64,000 nucleotides of DNA from Trichococcus flocculiformis (lineage in GTDB: Bacteria > Bacillota > Bacilli > Lactobacillales > Aerococcaceae), in NCBI RefSeq assembly GCF_900113645.1, contig NZ_FOQC01000002.1:41420-105419 (forward strand). The letters are read 5' to 3'. The first letter of the stretch is position 1. The number at the start of each line of letters is the position of its first letter. The notes under the pieces were generated by a model. It ran no database searches. It had not been told where the DNA came from and was given only the letters and a program-made list of their open reading frames with translations. A program made the position numbers and the translations under genes. Below, piece after piece: positions 27,376 through 36,698 of this stretch.

Positions 27376-30300
27376 TTAAGCATACAAATTTTCATTGATA
27401 ACATCAATGATTGATTCTGTTTGATCACCAAACGTTGCCTTCATACGGGGATAGCCTCCATTTTGTTGGAATATTCCATTGTCGTTAAAAGCTTCCTTTG
27501 CGGTTGGTCCCAATACAGATTGCTGAAGGAGTTGTTTTTCAATTCGAATCAGCCAATTTTCTTGATTAGTCGTCCAATTATTCATTCCATATACTTTTTT
27601 CATTGCATTTTTTATACGAGTTTCATGATCTACCAAAGTGCTACCTAGAGCTGCCTGCCGGATAAAACTAATGATATCTGCCGCAATTACTTCATTTTTA
27701 GTAATTCGCCAAGCTGTCTGCAATGCCCTTTCATCATACTTATGCTCTTTTAACTTTAACAGAATGGTCCGCAAGTCTTCCCGAGTTAAATCCTTAGGGC
27801 GACTTACCACAATTTTCAAAGCTGGAATGAGGTTGATGTTTTCTCGTATAAACTTGTTGAAACCACTTAGATAATCGGCTGGCTTCACATTGCCCTCACC
27901 GTAACCACGATCTGTTGAAATAAGCTTATCCTCTTTATTAGAAACGATTATTGGCACTTGGCCTGAGCGATATTCTATCATTCGTTGAATATTCTCTGAT
28001 TCTGATTCCAACTCTTTTTTGTCCATGCCTTTAATCGACTGAATCCAAGAGTCAAGATAATCGATATTATTCAGCTCTTTAATTTCTTCTTTCGTTCTCT
28101 CAGACAAGGATTGCTTTCTTCTTTGAAGTTTCGCTATTAACTCTGCCTTATAGAAACCAAATTCTTCATCGGTTTTAGAATTTATTGCTGCCTCGTAGAT
28201 ATCCAGTGCTTTTTGTTTGGGATTCGCAACGAGAGGTTTCATATCCGTAATTTCTTGTAAAGTATCATATATATGTACAGCATCAAATACTTTAAAGGCT
28301 GACTTTCCAATCTCCGGACAAAGTCGTGTGGCTCGACCTAGCATTTGATCATATAGAATTCTTGAACGTACCCTACGCATGAATACAAGATTACTGATCC
28401 TTGGAACATCAATTCCCGTCGTTAACAAGTCCACAGTAACAACAATATTAGGATTTTTTTCATTCTTGAATCTTTTGATTTCCTTATTAGGATGCCTGAT
28501 TGATCCAGTAATTTTTTCAATAGCATCATCGTCTACAGGAATCCCTTTTTCTGTATATGCTTCTTTAAGAATGCGCACAACCATATCCGCATGATTATCA
28601 GTAGCGGCAAAAATAAGTGTCTTTGCATCATCATTCGGATCAATATGGTCAGCAAGAGCTGATAAAATAACTTGGTTAAATGATTCAGTAATTACTTTTT
28701 TATTGAACTCTTTTACATCAAAGTTTAACTCATCTTCTAAATGTGCTTTATCAATATGTTTAGTTTCTGGATCCCAAAGTGTGACTTCTTCACCTTCTAC
28801 AAAGTTTATTCCATTTTTTGACAATTCTGTTTCAAATTTGTAAGGTGGATCATGATCCACCAAGTAACCATCAACAACTGCATCAGTGTAAGAATAAGTA
28901 TAGATAGGCGGCCCGAATATTTGAGTGGTATGTAAAGCTGGAGTAGCGGTTAATCCCAGAACAGCTGCATCAAAATAATCTATTACCCGACGGTATTGGC
29001 TGATATACTCTTTTTCGTCAAAATACGTTATTTCATCTTCTGTCATTTCTTTATCTTCAGTGTATCCTCGATGAGCTTCATCCACTATAATGAAATCGTA
29101 GGTACCGACTGAAGGAACCTTTTCTTGATCATCTTGATAAAATAAACGGCGAACCATCCCTTGAACGGTTGCAATTTGAATTTTGGTTGCATCCTCGGGC
29201 ATAACATCTGTCACTTCTTTAACATCATAGATGTCTGAAAATGATATATTTTCAACTTTGGTATCCTTTAATGCATCCGTGGTTTGCCTTCCCAATGCAG
29301 TCCGGTCCACTAGGAATAAAATTCTTCTAACACGCTTAGTTTTGATGAGACGATACATAAGTGATAATGCTGTTCGTGTTTTTCCGGTTCCCGTTGCCAT
29401 AGCTAGCAACATTCTTCGTTGATTATCTGATAGCGATTCCTCTACAGCTTTTACCGCATCAACTTGATAGTATCTTCCGGCAAACTCAGGATAAGCCGTC
29501 TCTGCAAGTTCTTTTTCAGCCTCTGCTTCGTTTACTTCCAGTTTCTTTCTTAAATCCTTTGGAGAATGCCAACTCTCCAAGGCATAGGATGATTTTAATG
29601 GAGTACGTGCATCCCAAAACCAAATGCCAGATTTTTCAGCTAACTGTTTCAGATATGGTCGTCCATTAGTCGCGTAAACAAATGGGACATTATACTCTTT
29701 CCATTTACCAATTAGTTCAATGCCTGGTATAATTTGCACATCCCGCGCATATTCTTTTGATTGAAGCATATCTCCTGCAACGTCTTTATTATATTTTTTT
29801 GCTTCAACTACTCCAACTAATTTCAGCCCATCAAACAGCGCATAGTCCGCATAGCCGGTACCACATTTCCATTCAGAGATAGCTATTTTACGTCCTTTTT
29901 CGGGCATCGTTTTTTTAGTCTTGTTATTGAGCAGCCTTGTATCCGCTTCCCATCCAGCACTTCTGAGCTGCTCATCAATCAAAATACGCGTTTGCTCCTC
30001 GTTTGGAGGATTTTTTTTAATATATTTTTGTGAGCGTTGACGTCTGGCCATCTTATCTGCTCCGTCATTACCTAGCGGATAAATCAGGATTTCTTTAAAC
30101 TTTTTCTCAAATTCAACTTCTTGTTCCTGAAGTTTTTTTTCAAGTGCTCTTATTTGTTCAGCCTGTATTTTTTCACTGTCAACTGGTATCCGAAAATCAG
30201 GAGAAATAAAATCGTAGATCACATAAACTTCTACAAACCAACAAGTTAAATAGAAAGCTAACTTAAGTGTATCCATTGCTTCTTGAACAGTGCCAAAAGA

Positions 30301-30591
30301 TCCTTGGTGTGCTGCTTTATTTCCTGTCATTCGGATAGTATGGAATATAAAGGCGATGTCAGCAGATAAGATCCCTTTATTTTCCAAATCATTTAATTTA
30401 TCTATCTGTCTATCCAAATCCTTGACTTCAATGTTCTCAATTTTATAGATTGCCGTTGTCATTTTTTCGGCTAAAGAGCGTATTTTAACAATAGATGCAT
30501 TGGGATCACGATAAATTAATTGTTCAGCACTTTCACCCAAACTTCTTAAAATTCCCCAATCCTCTGGAATAAACGAAAAATTGGATAACAT
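27376..30591 (-). CDS. hsdR: type I restriction endonuclease subunit HsdR
   Basis: ATP-dependent translocase-nuclease subunit, 1071 aa, EcoKI-like layout. A DUF4145-like N-terminal helical domain (NKAAHQGSFG) comes first. The nuclease domain has ADYALFDG..GVVEAKK, the D..ExK pattern. The SF2 motor has MATGTGKTRTA (motif I), IIVDEAHRG (II), LGLTATPA (III) and QMLGRATRLC (VI), with a C-terminal HsdR domain. ATG 30591 follows GGAGG at 7-nt spacing. It is the first gene of hsdR-hsdM-hsdS. All motifs are intact, so the system is probably active. Confidence 0.95.
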   Translation of the reverse strand: MLSNFSFIPEDWGILRSLGESAEQLIYRDPNASIVKIRSLAEKMTTAIYKIENIEVKDLDRQIDKLNDLENKGILSADIAFIFHTIRMTGNKAAHQGSFGTVQEAMDTLKLAFYLTCWFVEVYVIYDFISPDFRIPVDSEKIQAEQIRALEKKLQEQEVEFEKKFKEILIYPLGNDGADKMARRQRSQKYIKKNPPNEEQTRILIDEQLRSAGWEADTRLLNNKTKKTMPEKGRKIAISEWKCGTGYADYALFDGLKLVGVVEAKKYNKDVAGDMLQSKEYARDVQIIPGIELIGKWKEYNVPFVYATNGRPYLKQLAEKSGIWFWDARTPLKSSYALESWHSPKDLRKKLEVNEAEAEKELAETAYPEFAGRYYQVDAVKAVEESLSDNQRRMLLAMATGTGKTRTALSLMYRLIKTKRVRRILFLVDRTALGRQTTDALKDTKVENISFSDIYDVKEVTDVMPEDATKIQIATVQGMVRRLFYQDDQEKVPSVGTYDFIIVDEAHRGYTEDKEMTEDEITYFDEKEYISQYRRVIDYFDAAVLGLTATPALHTTQIFGPPIYTYSYTDAVVDGYLVDHDPPYKFETELSKNGINFVEGEEVTLWDPETKHIDKAHLEDELNFDVKEFNKKVITESFNQVILSALADHIDPNDDAKTLIFAATDNHADMVVRILKEAYTEKGIPVDDDAIEKITGSIRHPNKEIKRFKNEKNPNIVVTVDLLTTGIDVPRISNLVFMRRVRSRILYDQMLGRATRLCPEIGKSAFKVFDAVHIYDTLQEITDMKPLVANPKQKALDIYEAAINSKTDEEFGFYKAELIAKLQRRKQSLSERTKEEIKELNNIDYLDSWIQSIKGMDKKELESESENIQRMIEYRSGQVPIIVSNKEDKLISTDRGYGEGNVKPADYLSGFNKFIRENINLIPALKIVVSRPKDLTREDLRTILLKLKEHKYDERALQTAWRITKNEVIAADIISFIRQAALGSTLVDHETRIKNAMKKVYGMNNWTTNQENWLIRIEKQLLQQSVLGPTAKEAFNDNGIFQQNGGYPRMKATFGDQTESIIDVINENLYA

Positions 30592-30618
30592 CACTTCACC
30601 TCCGTGTTTGTTATACAT

Positions 30619-30902
30619 ACTTAAGTTTATTCTATCACAATGGGCAAAAATATTTTTATATTTTTTATTCTTTTTTTCGAATGAGCTTTTTTTATTCTAA
30701 CAAAATATCAGAGTATCCTATGAATCTAGACGATACGCTAAAGCCATAACAGCTTTTAATAACTCAACACTATTGCCTTGAACTAAAGGCAGTTAAGACA
30801 CAGCCACAATATGCCGCTGCATTGAATTTATTGGATTCATATTTCAATTTTTGGTATCATTAATCAACAGATATCTATCCAACCTTAGAAGGAGCTGATT
30901 AA
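30619..30902. other. divergent intergenic region
   Basis: No gene seen. It carries the hsdR upstream region (TAGAAT -10-like on the minus strand). On the plus strand a candidate promoter, TTGGAT, 18-nt spacer, TATCAT, ends about 40 bp before the gene at 30903. Confidence 0.4.
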
Positions 30903-31697
30903 ATGAATAAAAAAATTAAATACCCTATCATCATTTTATTTTCTCTTTTATATTTATATTTAGAGGCAATTGGCACTAAATACCTACCTGATTATGGATT
31001 TGTCTGGACATTGGTAAGTGTTTTAAGCTGCCTCTTTCTATATTTTTATAATGATTCTATTATTATTTTCTCGTTTATAAACAGAAAATGGAACGAATGG
31101 GTTAAAAAACCTCAAGTCACTTGGGAAATTTCTCATGCTATTCAGACGAACAATGAAGATTGCTTAATTACAACAAATAAAAAGTTAATTGATTACCTAA
31201 AAAAAAAATCAAAATATACTTTTACCATACAACAAGACACTGAAAATTATTTAGAATACCAGATTGAACTGCCTGACATTAGAAAATATTCACTAAGTCT
31301 GAATACTATTGAAGATGACATATTTGAATTAACTATTGCATACAAATGTACTTTAAGCTATAAACAATCAAGAAAAGAATTAACGGCCGCACTAAACTTT
31401 TTCCAAACAATGACTCAACATATAAGTATCTCTAACGAAAAAAATCCAAACGAATTTAATGAGTTGTTTAATGAACCTCTATATACTCTTTTACTTTCTT
31501 TCACAGGATTAAACCCTTTTTATGGATTAATGACAAAGCGGATAGACCAAAAAGAGATCGAGTCTTTCTCTTTAGAATTTACACAACAAAATTGTACAAT
31601 TAAAATTACAAATAATGAGCTTACTATTGTGTCGTCTAGTCAAGAAGTACTAGATGACGTCGTTTCCAACTATTTAGCTTTATCAGATATTACTTAA
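30903..31697 (+). CDS. unrecognised membrane-anchored protein (264 aa)
   Basis: I do not recognise this family. Two hydrophobic segments at about residues 7-24 and 32-55 form an N-terminal membrane hairpin. A WNEWVKKP junction leads into about 200 cytosolic residues of mixed, Asn- and Thr-rich sequence without known motifs. ATG 30903 follows AAGGAG. It is convergent with the next gene and their 3' ends overlap by 8 nt. AT-rich like hsdRMS. A two-helix membrane anchor with a soluble domain inside a restriction island is a layout seen in several defence effectors, but that is only a hint. Confidence 0.65.
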   Translation: MNKKIKYPIIILFSLLYLYLEAIGTKYLPDYGFVWTLVSVLSCLFLYFYNDSIIIFSFINRKWNEWVKKPQVTWEISHAIQTNNEDCLITTNKKLIDYLKKKSKYTFTIQQDTENYLEYQIELPDIRKYSLSLNTIEDDIFELTIAYKCTLSYKQSRKELTAALNFFQTMTQHISISNEKNPNEFNELFNEPLYTLLLSFTGLNPFYGLMTKRIDQKEIESFSLEFTQQNCTIKITNNELTIVSSSQEVLDDVVSNYLALSDIT

Positions 31698-32391
31698 ATT
31701 CTGAATATGTTTTATAAGTGTCCATCAAAAGACTCAACTCTTTTTCAAGAGTGTCTATTGATGGATCATTTTTTTTCACTATAACTATTCCACTTTTTTT
31801 AGAAAATCCGACTATCCTTTTTTTATTTTTTCCGTTTGAGTTAACATCTATAGAAACTTTAATATATGTAGCTTTGCCATCATTTATTGCTTTCATAGCT
31901 TCTTTATTTTTATTAACCTCGGTCCCATTAAACCCCTTAGTCCTTGCATGTACATCAGTTGTGCCGAACCAAACTTGATCAACTAGAGCCTTATTCCTAA
32001 CAATTTTTGTAAAATCAAAATTAATGTATGAATAATTTACTATTGATGGATTACTATCTTTTAAGTATTTTAAAAATGGAGTAGCTATTGACAAACCTAC
32101 ATGACCAATCAATAACCCGCTTCTATTAGAGAAATATAGTTTAAAAGGATTAATTACTTTAAATTCAGTGTAAGGTGTTCCATCGACAATGATGTCACCG
32201 TGTTTTTCTACATAAAATTCACAGTTGAATACTTCAAACTGTTCTCCATTTATCTTTTGAGTGTCAGTTACACCATTTTTCTTGCTAGGAATTATTGTCC
32301 CTATAACTTTAGAAGAGTTTTCTGTTCTTTTTATCTCAATTTTTTCTGTGATATTAAATTTCATTACTTTTCTAATACTATAAGAATTCAT
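31690..32391 (-). CDS. unrecognised soluble protein (233 aa)
   Basis: No family recognised. The protein is Lys- and Asn-rich with no signal or membrane helix. Its features are a central GLLIGHVGLSIATPFLKYL hydrophobic segment, GTTDVHARTKGFNG, and a C-terminal helix (LEKELSLLMDTYKTY). ATG 32391 has GGAGG at 6-nt spacing, so expression is likely. It is convergent with the 30903 gene with an 8-nt 3' overlap. Composition matches the restriction island, and a terminator-like hairpin sits upstream of its start. It could pair functionally with the membrane protein or be independent cargo. Confidence 0.65.
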   Translation of the reverse strand: MNSYSIRKVMKFNITEKIEIKRTENSSKVIGTIIPSKKNGVTDTQKINGEQFEVFNCEFYVEKHGDIIVDGTPYTEFKVINPFKLYFSNRSGLLIGHVGLSIATPFLKYLKDSNPSIVNYSYINFDFTKIVRNKALVDQVWFGTTDVHARTKGFNGTEVNKNKEAMKAINDGKATYIKVSIDVNSNGKNKKRIVGFSKKSGIVIVKKNDPSIDTLEKELSLLMDTYKTYSEFK

Positions 32392-32433
32392 TTTAAACCT
32401 CCAGCCGTTAAAAGGATATTTTGTTATAGTATA

Positions 32434-32468
32434 TCAAAAAAGCATCGACATTTCTGCTGATGCTTTAA
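32434..32468 (-). terminator. terminator-like hairpin
   Basis: AAAGCATC / GATGCTTT stem followed by T residues on the minus strand. It would end transcription coming from the decayed genes to the right. It resembles the rpsI terminator at 41681. Confidence 0.6.
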
Positions 32469-32644
32469 ATCTCTTAAATTCTTTATCCAATTTAGAAATT
32501 GATTGAAATATTGAAATTTCTGAAACTGTGAGAGTTTTGCTAAAACCGGATTTTGCATATTGTTCTGAATTTTAACAGGCATAATTTCCCTCGCAACCAC
32601 TCTATCTCCTTCTCTGCCCTCTTTGGTAAGAATGATTATACATT

Positions 32645-33215
32645 TTAAAATTTGTGTCGCGAAGCTCCTCAGCAGCATCGGCCAACCAATTTACGTTGCG
32701 GATATGCGCTCTGCCTTGCAGGATCAGGCTGCTTGGTTGGTTTGGAGGATATGTGTTCGCACAAGCCTAGATTGTCTAGCAGGCCGACCGCAGAAACCGG
32801 AATCGAAACAGCTTCTTTCATCGCATTGGTGTAAGGGACTTGATAGCCTGGGCGGACGGGAATGTTCGGTTTCTTGTCAAGAAGCTCTCCTGTGGAAACG
32901 TCGATGTAATCGATGCCGTCTTTTTCAAGCCATTTCCCGATTGTTTACCAATCATTCAAGCTATTTTGTTTTTCTGAATCATCGTATGCTGTCAGGGATA
33001 ATCTGATCCATAAGGAACCTTTGAAGGAGAAGCGTATTCGCTCGATGATTTCTTTTGGAAACAAGTAACGGTTTTCCAGCGAACCGTCGTATGCATCCGT
33101 TCGTTAGTCAGTGGGGACAAAAATTGATTGATCAGATAACCGTGCGCGCCATGCAGCTCAGTCATGGTCGACTCCAGCAAATGCGGCACGTTCTGTAGCT
33201 GAATCCTCATAAGTC
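32645..33215 (-). pseudogene. decayed Old Yellow Enzyme (NamA/YqjM-like)
   Basis: The C-terminal two-thirds of an NADPH:flavin oxidoreductase is readable only across several frames. In order: ELHGAHGYLINQFLSPLTNER, a frame change to DAYDGSLENRYLFPKEIIERI, an in-frame TAA, KDGIDYIDVSTGEL with PGYQVPYTNAMKEAVSIP, then another frame change to LILQGRAHIRNVNWLADAAEEL. Each is a family block in the right order. At least three frameshifts, one stop and a missing N-terminus show it is dead. It lies between the restriction island and the SDR gene. Confidence 0.85.
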
Positions 33216-33333
33216 ATGGATATTTATTGGTTGGCAAATCGAATATATTCTGCCACTTAGTGAGGATTTTTTTACACTGATGGAGGCTATCCGAAATCAT
33301 GGGCTTGGTCCATGGTTTTCATTTCCACAAAAT
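33216..33333. other. unassigned sequence
   Basis: No recognisable gene. A short open plus-strand stretch is present but has no ribosome binding site or family marks. Confidence 0.3.
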
Positions 33334-33364
33334 AAAAACTCTATCCCTTTTGATGTGGATAGAG
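33334..33364 (-). terminator. terminator-like hairpin
   Basis: CTCTATCC / GGATAGAG stem followed by TTTTTATTTT on the minus strand, just past the transporter remnant. Confidence 0.65.
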
Positions 33365-33403
33365 CATGTAATACGCCAGTTTTTAAAAATTGGACTTATT
33401 TTT

Positions 33404-33540
33404 TTATGATTTTTTTGTTCCAAATCAGGTAGAGGACGAATGCAGCCAAGACAATGACAATCGGCAAAGCCACAAACAGCGGTGTGCTTTCTTGCTAATG
33501 GGCTACAGCATACTGCTGGATACCGCCGTTAAGCGCAAAA
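33404..33540 (-). pseudogene. C-terminal fragment of a membrane transporter
   Basis: The minus strand reads GGIQQYAVAH, a stop, then ESTPLFVALPIVIVLAAF and a basic tail NKKIIKK before TAA. One clear transmembrane helix plus basic end looks like the last helix of a secondary transporter. No start and an internal stop show it is a remnant. Confidence 0.55.
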
Positions 33541-33547
33541 GCAAAGG

Positions 33548-33588
33548 CGAAAAAAGGACAAGAGCACATGGCTGCTTTCGTCCTTCTT
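33548..33588 (-). terminator. terminator of the SDR gene
   Basis: AAGGACGAAAGCA pairs with TGCTCTTGTCCTT (two mismatches) and is followed by a T run on the minus strand. Confidence 0.65.
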
Positions 33589-33651
33589 CTTATTTTGAAA
33601 TTACTTTTTCTGTACAGTGTCTTCAACAATTTCCGATCGATGATTGAGAAA

Positions 33652-34545
33652 TCACAAATCGATTACATCGCCGCCGGTCACGCCATAGATTTGGGCGGTC
33701 ACGTAGCTGGCGTTGTTGGACGCCAGGAAGACATAGACATGCGCCAATTCGACCGGCTGTCCTGCCCTTCCCAATAAGGTTTTCTGTCCGAATTCCGGCA
33801 AGGCGCCGTCGGGTTGTCCGTGATCCAATTGCAACGGCGTCCAGATTGGTCCCGGTGCTACTCCATTCACGCGGATGCCTTTCTTTGCGAACTGTTTCGC
33901 CAAGCTGATCGTGAAGCTGGCTATTGCGGATTTGGTTGCGGCATAATCCATCAGATGACCGCTCGGATCATAAGCCTGGATCGAGGTTGTCGTGATGATT
34001 GCACCTCCCGCCGGCAGATGCGGCTCAGCAGCTTTCACCAGTCCGAACATCGAGATGATGTTGACTGTGAACGTATCTTTGACTTGTTCCAACGGCAATT
34101 CCGAAATGGACTCCCGCGCAATCTGTTGGGCGGCATTCAATACAAGCGTATCCAGACCACCCAATACCTCGACGGTCTTATCGATTATTTCTTGGTATTT
34201 GCTTTCATCCCGAAGGTCGTATGGAAGCAATACAGCCTTCCTGCCCGCCTTCTCTATATATTCAGCGACTTCTTTTGCATCGCGTTCTTCACCAGGGAAA
34301 AATTGAATCGCTACATCGGCGCCTTCTCTGGCATAAGCTATCGCTGCAGCCCGTCCGATTCCGGAATCGCCACCAGTAATCAATACCCGGCGATTCTCCA
34401 ACAAGTGGTTGCCTACGTAGCTTTCCTCCCCGCAATCGGGTTCAGGTAGCATCTTATCTTGCAAAGCTGGGGTGTGTTGATCCTGATCTGCAAATTTTCC
34501 AGTGTGATACAACTCGCGTGGATCCTTCAAAATAGGTTCAGTCAT
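33652..34545 (-). CDS. short-chain dehydrogenase (general stress protein 39-like)
   Basis: NAD(P)-dependent SDR of 297 aa with a roughly 45-residue N-terminal extension typical of the Bacillus YdaD/Gsp39 group. The coenzyme motif is TGGDSGIGRA, LNAAQQ replaces the usual NNAG, and YAATKSA carries the catalytic Tyr and Lys. ATG 34545 has AAAGGAG at 8-nt spacing; the GTG at 34554 is inside that site. The last 69 codons are duplicated as the remnant at 24036-24245, on the far side of the restriction island. Role probably general stress or aldehyde/alcohol metabolism; substrate unknown. Confidence 0.88.
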   Translation of the reverse strand: MTEPILKDPRELYHTGKFADQDQHTPALQDKMLPEPDCGEESYVGNHLLENRRVLITGGDSGIGRAAAIAYAREGADVAIQFFPGEERDAKEVAEYIEKAGRKAVLLPYDLRDESKYQEIIDKTVEVLGGLDTLVLNAAQQIARESISELPLEQVKDTFTVNIISMFGLVKAAEPHLPAGGAIITTTSIQAYDPSGHLMDYAATKSAIASFTISLAKQFAKKGIRVNGVAPGPIWTPLQLDHGQPDGALPEFGQKTLLGRAGQPVELAHVYVFLASNNASYVTAQIYGVTGGDVIDL

Positions 34546-34673
34546 CTTATTCACTCCTTTGTCTTTGTATGAATAGTCTAATATATTTACTTACAATTTG
34601 GAAATGATAAGCCTTTTCAGGAGACGAGGCGCATCTTCCAATCGTCATTTTATATATTTTTTTATATATTCTA

Positions 34674-34702
34674 TTGACCCTTATATTCAGTAAGCGTATA
34701 AT
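34674..34702 (+). promoter_or_regulatory. promoter of the regulator-apbE-reductase operon
   Basis: TTGACC (34674-34679), 17-nt spacer, consensus TATAAT (34697-34702). Confidence 0.8.
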
Positions 34703-34793
34703 CACTCATATAAGCAATGTGAAATTAAATACAAAACGAATCCGAATCTTTGTCGTAGCCATCCGAGCCACATGGATGATTAGGGAGGTAAAT

Positions 34794-35672
34794 ATGAACA
34801 TCGAACGATTTATTGAAGCCCGCAAAGCGTTGAACCTTTCGCAGATGGAACTGGCAGAGGGGATCTGTACCCAAGCTACACTGAGCCGCTTCGAGAACAA
34901 CGGGCAAGTCCCGAATCTTAAAATTCTGATTAAACTGTGCAATCGCTTGAACCTTCCCTTAGGAGAGTTGTTCCCTAAAGTAGGCGTCAAGTATACAGAA
35001 GCGACAGAAAAAATGAATAAAGCAGAATTCTTTTTGATCACAAGTGAATACGACCAGGCTTCGGACTTGCTGCGAAGCATCGCTTTGAGCGAAATCGAAG
35101 AAAACAGCCTCGCTCTGCGCTTCCATTATTTGAACGGGTTCGTCATGATTGCGCAGCAGATTTCAGTGACAGATATTTTGTTCACTTTCGATCAAATTTT
35201 GCTGGCCGATGATAGGGCAGAGACTGAAATCTTTCGCTTGCTGGCTTATACAGGTATCGGCATGGTTTACAGCCGCGAAAAAAGTTCGGATAAGGCAGAG
35301 TTCTATTTCAGCAAAGTGCTCGAAAAAATTTATGCTTACCCGATCAAAACGACAGAAGACATTTGGCGTGTACTGAATATTGTATTCCAAAGCGGCACTT
35401 TCTTCTCCCAAATCGATGAGATCGAACTGAGCAACGCGTTGCTATCTTATGCTGTTTCCATTTGTTCAGACAATCACGTGACCTACTATCTTGCCCGTGC
35501 AGCCATCCAGTTGGCCAAAAATGCCATCATCCAGGGGAAGCCGCAGCAAGAAGTGCTGGAATTGATCCATGATGCCAGAGCCTATTCAAAAATCAACAAA
35601 AACACGATTGCGCTGAAAGAATTGGCGCAGTTGGAAAGCGCGATCCTTTCGGGGAATCCCGCAACAGAATGA
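34794..35672 (+). CDS. XRE-family regulator with TPR-like C-terminus (Rgg/PlcR-type layout)
   Basis: Cytosolic DNA-binding regulator of 292 aa. An N-terminal HTH (RKALNLSQMELAEGICTQATLSRFENN, within residues 9-40) is followed by helical repeats resembling the TPR domain of peptide-sensing RRNPP regulators. No small pheromone gene was found next to it, so peptide control is only a possibility. ATG 34794 has GGGAGG at 5-nt spacing; the longer frame lacks one. A strong promoter lies 92 bp upstream, and apbE follows after about 28 bp on the same strand. Confidence 0.85.
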   Translation: MNIERFIEARKALNLSQMELAEGICTQATLSRFENNGQVPNLKILIKLCNRLNLPLGELFPKVGVKYTEATEKMNKAEFFLITSEYDQASDLLRSIALSEIEENSLALRFHYLNGFVMIAQQISVTDILFTFDQILLADDRAETEIFRLLAYTGIGMVYSREKSSDKAEFYFSKVLEKIYAYPIKTTEDIWRVLNIVFQSGTFFSQIDEIELSNALLSYAVSICSDNHVTYYLARAAIQLAKNAIIQGKPQQEVLELIHDARAYSKINKNTIALKELAQLESAILSGNPATE

Positions 35673-35700
35673 CACGGTTATCCTGAAGGTGGTGGAAAAT

Positions 35701-36657
35701 ATGGAACAAAAAAAAGCAACGGTCCGTCTGATGGGAACAATCATCGATCTGCTTGTGACGCACACGCACCCGGACGCTATTTTGGAGGAGGCGATCCGAC
35801 GCCTACGAATATACGAACAACTTTTCAGCGCCAATGATCCAAAGTCGGAGCTGATGCAGATCAACCATTTGGCAGGCAAAGCTCCTCTTGCTGTCCATCC
35901 TGATTTGTTCCACTTGATCAAGGTGGGTAAATACCATAGCTTAGCCCCCAACAGTCGTCTGAATATCGCCATCGGACCGCTGGTGCAGACTTGGCGGATC
36001 GGTTTCGGTGATGCCAAAGTCCCGGATGCCGAAGAGATTCAGCGGCTTCTTGAAATCACCGATCCCAATAAAATCCTCTTGTCCGAGAAGGATCAGACCG
36101 TTTTCCTTCAGCAAGAAGGTATGTCCATAGACTTGGGGGCTTTGGCAAAAGGCTATATTGCCGATCTCCTGACGGACTACTTCAAGAAAGCCAGTGTAGC
36201 CTCAGCTCTCATCAATTTGGGTGGAAATGTCGTTGTGTTCGGACCATCCCAAAACAATGAAGATCCCTATTGGCGCATCGGCATCCAAAATCCGATGCTT
36301 CCCCGCGCGCATTATAGCGCGGTATTGAAAATCCAGAACCAATCAGCGGTTACCTCTGGTGTGTATGAACGGCAGCTGGAAGCCCAAGGCAAGCACTATC
36401 ACCATATTCTGGACCCACAGACCGGCTATCCGGCAGAAACGGATGTCATCAGCTTGACTGTGGTTGCCGATGACTCTGTCGATGGGGAAATCTGGACGAC
36501 GCGTTTATTCGGCCAACCTGCCGACGTGATCCTAGCCGCATTAGATCACTCGGAAGCCATCAACGGCATCCTGATCACGAAAGACGGTAGCCTCTACTGC
36601 TCCAAAGGCTTGGAAAACCGGCTGCAACGCAAACAACTTTCTCAATCACGTGTTTAA
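35701..36657 (+). CDS. apbE: FAD:protein FMN transferase ApbE
   Basis: Transfers FMN from FAD onto a Thr or Ser of flavinylation motifs (Dxx[ST]GA[ST]-like) in target flavoproteins; Mg-dependent. Family blocks are visible: MGTIIDLLV at the N-terminus, SIDLGALAKGYIAD, ALINLGGNVVVFG, and the C-terminal AVTSGVYER...HHILDPQTGYPAETD. There is no lipobox, so it is cytoplasmic, unlike secreted ApbE. At 318 aa it is normal length. ATG 35701 is preferred; GTG 35689 is an alternative. The neighbouring reductase carries two motif-like sequences in its tail, suggesting a substrate in the same operon. Confidence 0.92.
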   Translation: MEQKKATVRLMGTIIDLLVTHTHPDAILEEAIRRLRIYEQLFSANDPKSELMQINHLAGKAPLAVHPDLFHLIKVGKYHSLAPNSRLNIAIGPLVQTWRIGFGDAKVPDAEEIQRLLEITDPNKILLSEKDQTVFLQQEGMSIDLGALAKGYIADLLTDYFKKASVASALINLGGNVVVFGPSQNNEDPYWRIGIQNPMLPRAHYSAVLKIQNQSAVTSGVYERQLEAQGKHYHHILDPQTGYPAETDVISLTVVADDSVDGEIWTTRLFGQPADVILAALDHSEAINGILITKDGSLYCSKGLENRLQRKQLSQSRV

Positions 36658-36698
36658 ATGATTCATAAAAAATTTACAAATTGGAAGGAAGTATTCAC

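Noticed and set aside
24462-30591. Phase-variable type I system
   Set aside because: Only one hsdS, no inverted hsdS fragments and no recombinase are present.
30903-32391. Kiwa (KwaA/KwaB) system
   Set aside because: The membrane protein has only two helices, the soluble protein lacks visible DUF4868 features, and the genes are convergent.
33216-33390. Open plus-strand stretch reading LPLSEDFFTLMEAIRN
   Set aside because: No start, no ribosome binding site and no family recognised; it lies among decayed genes.
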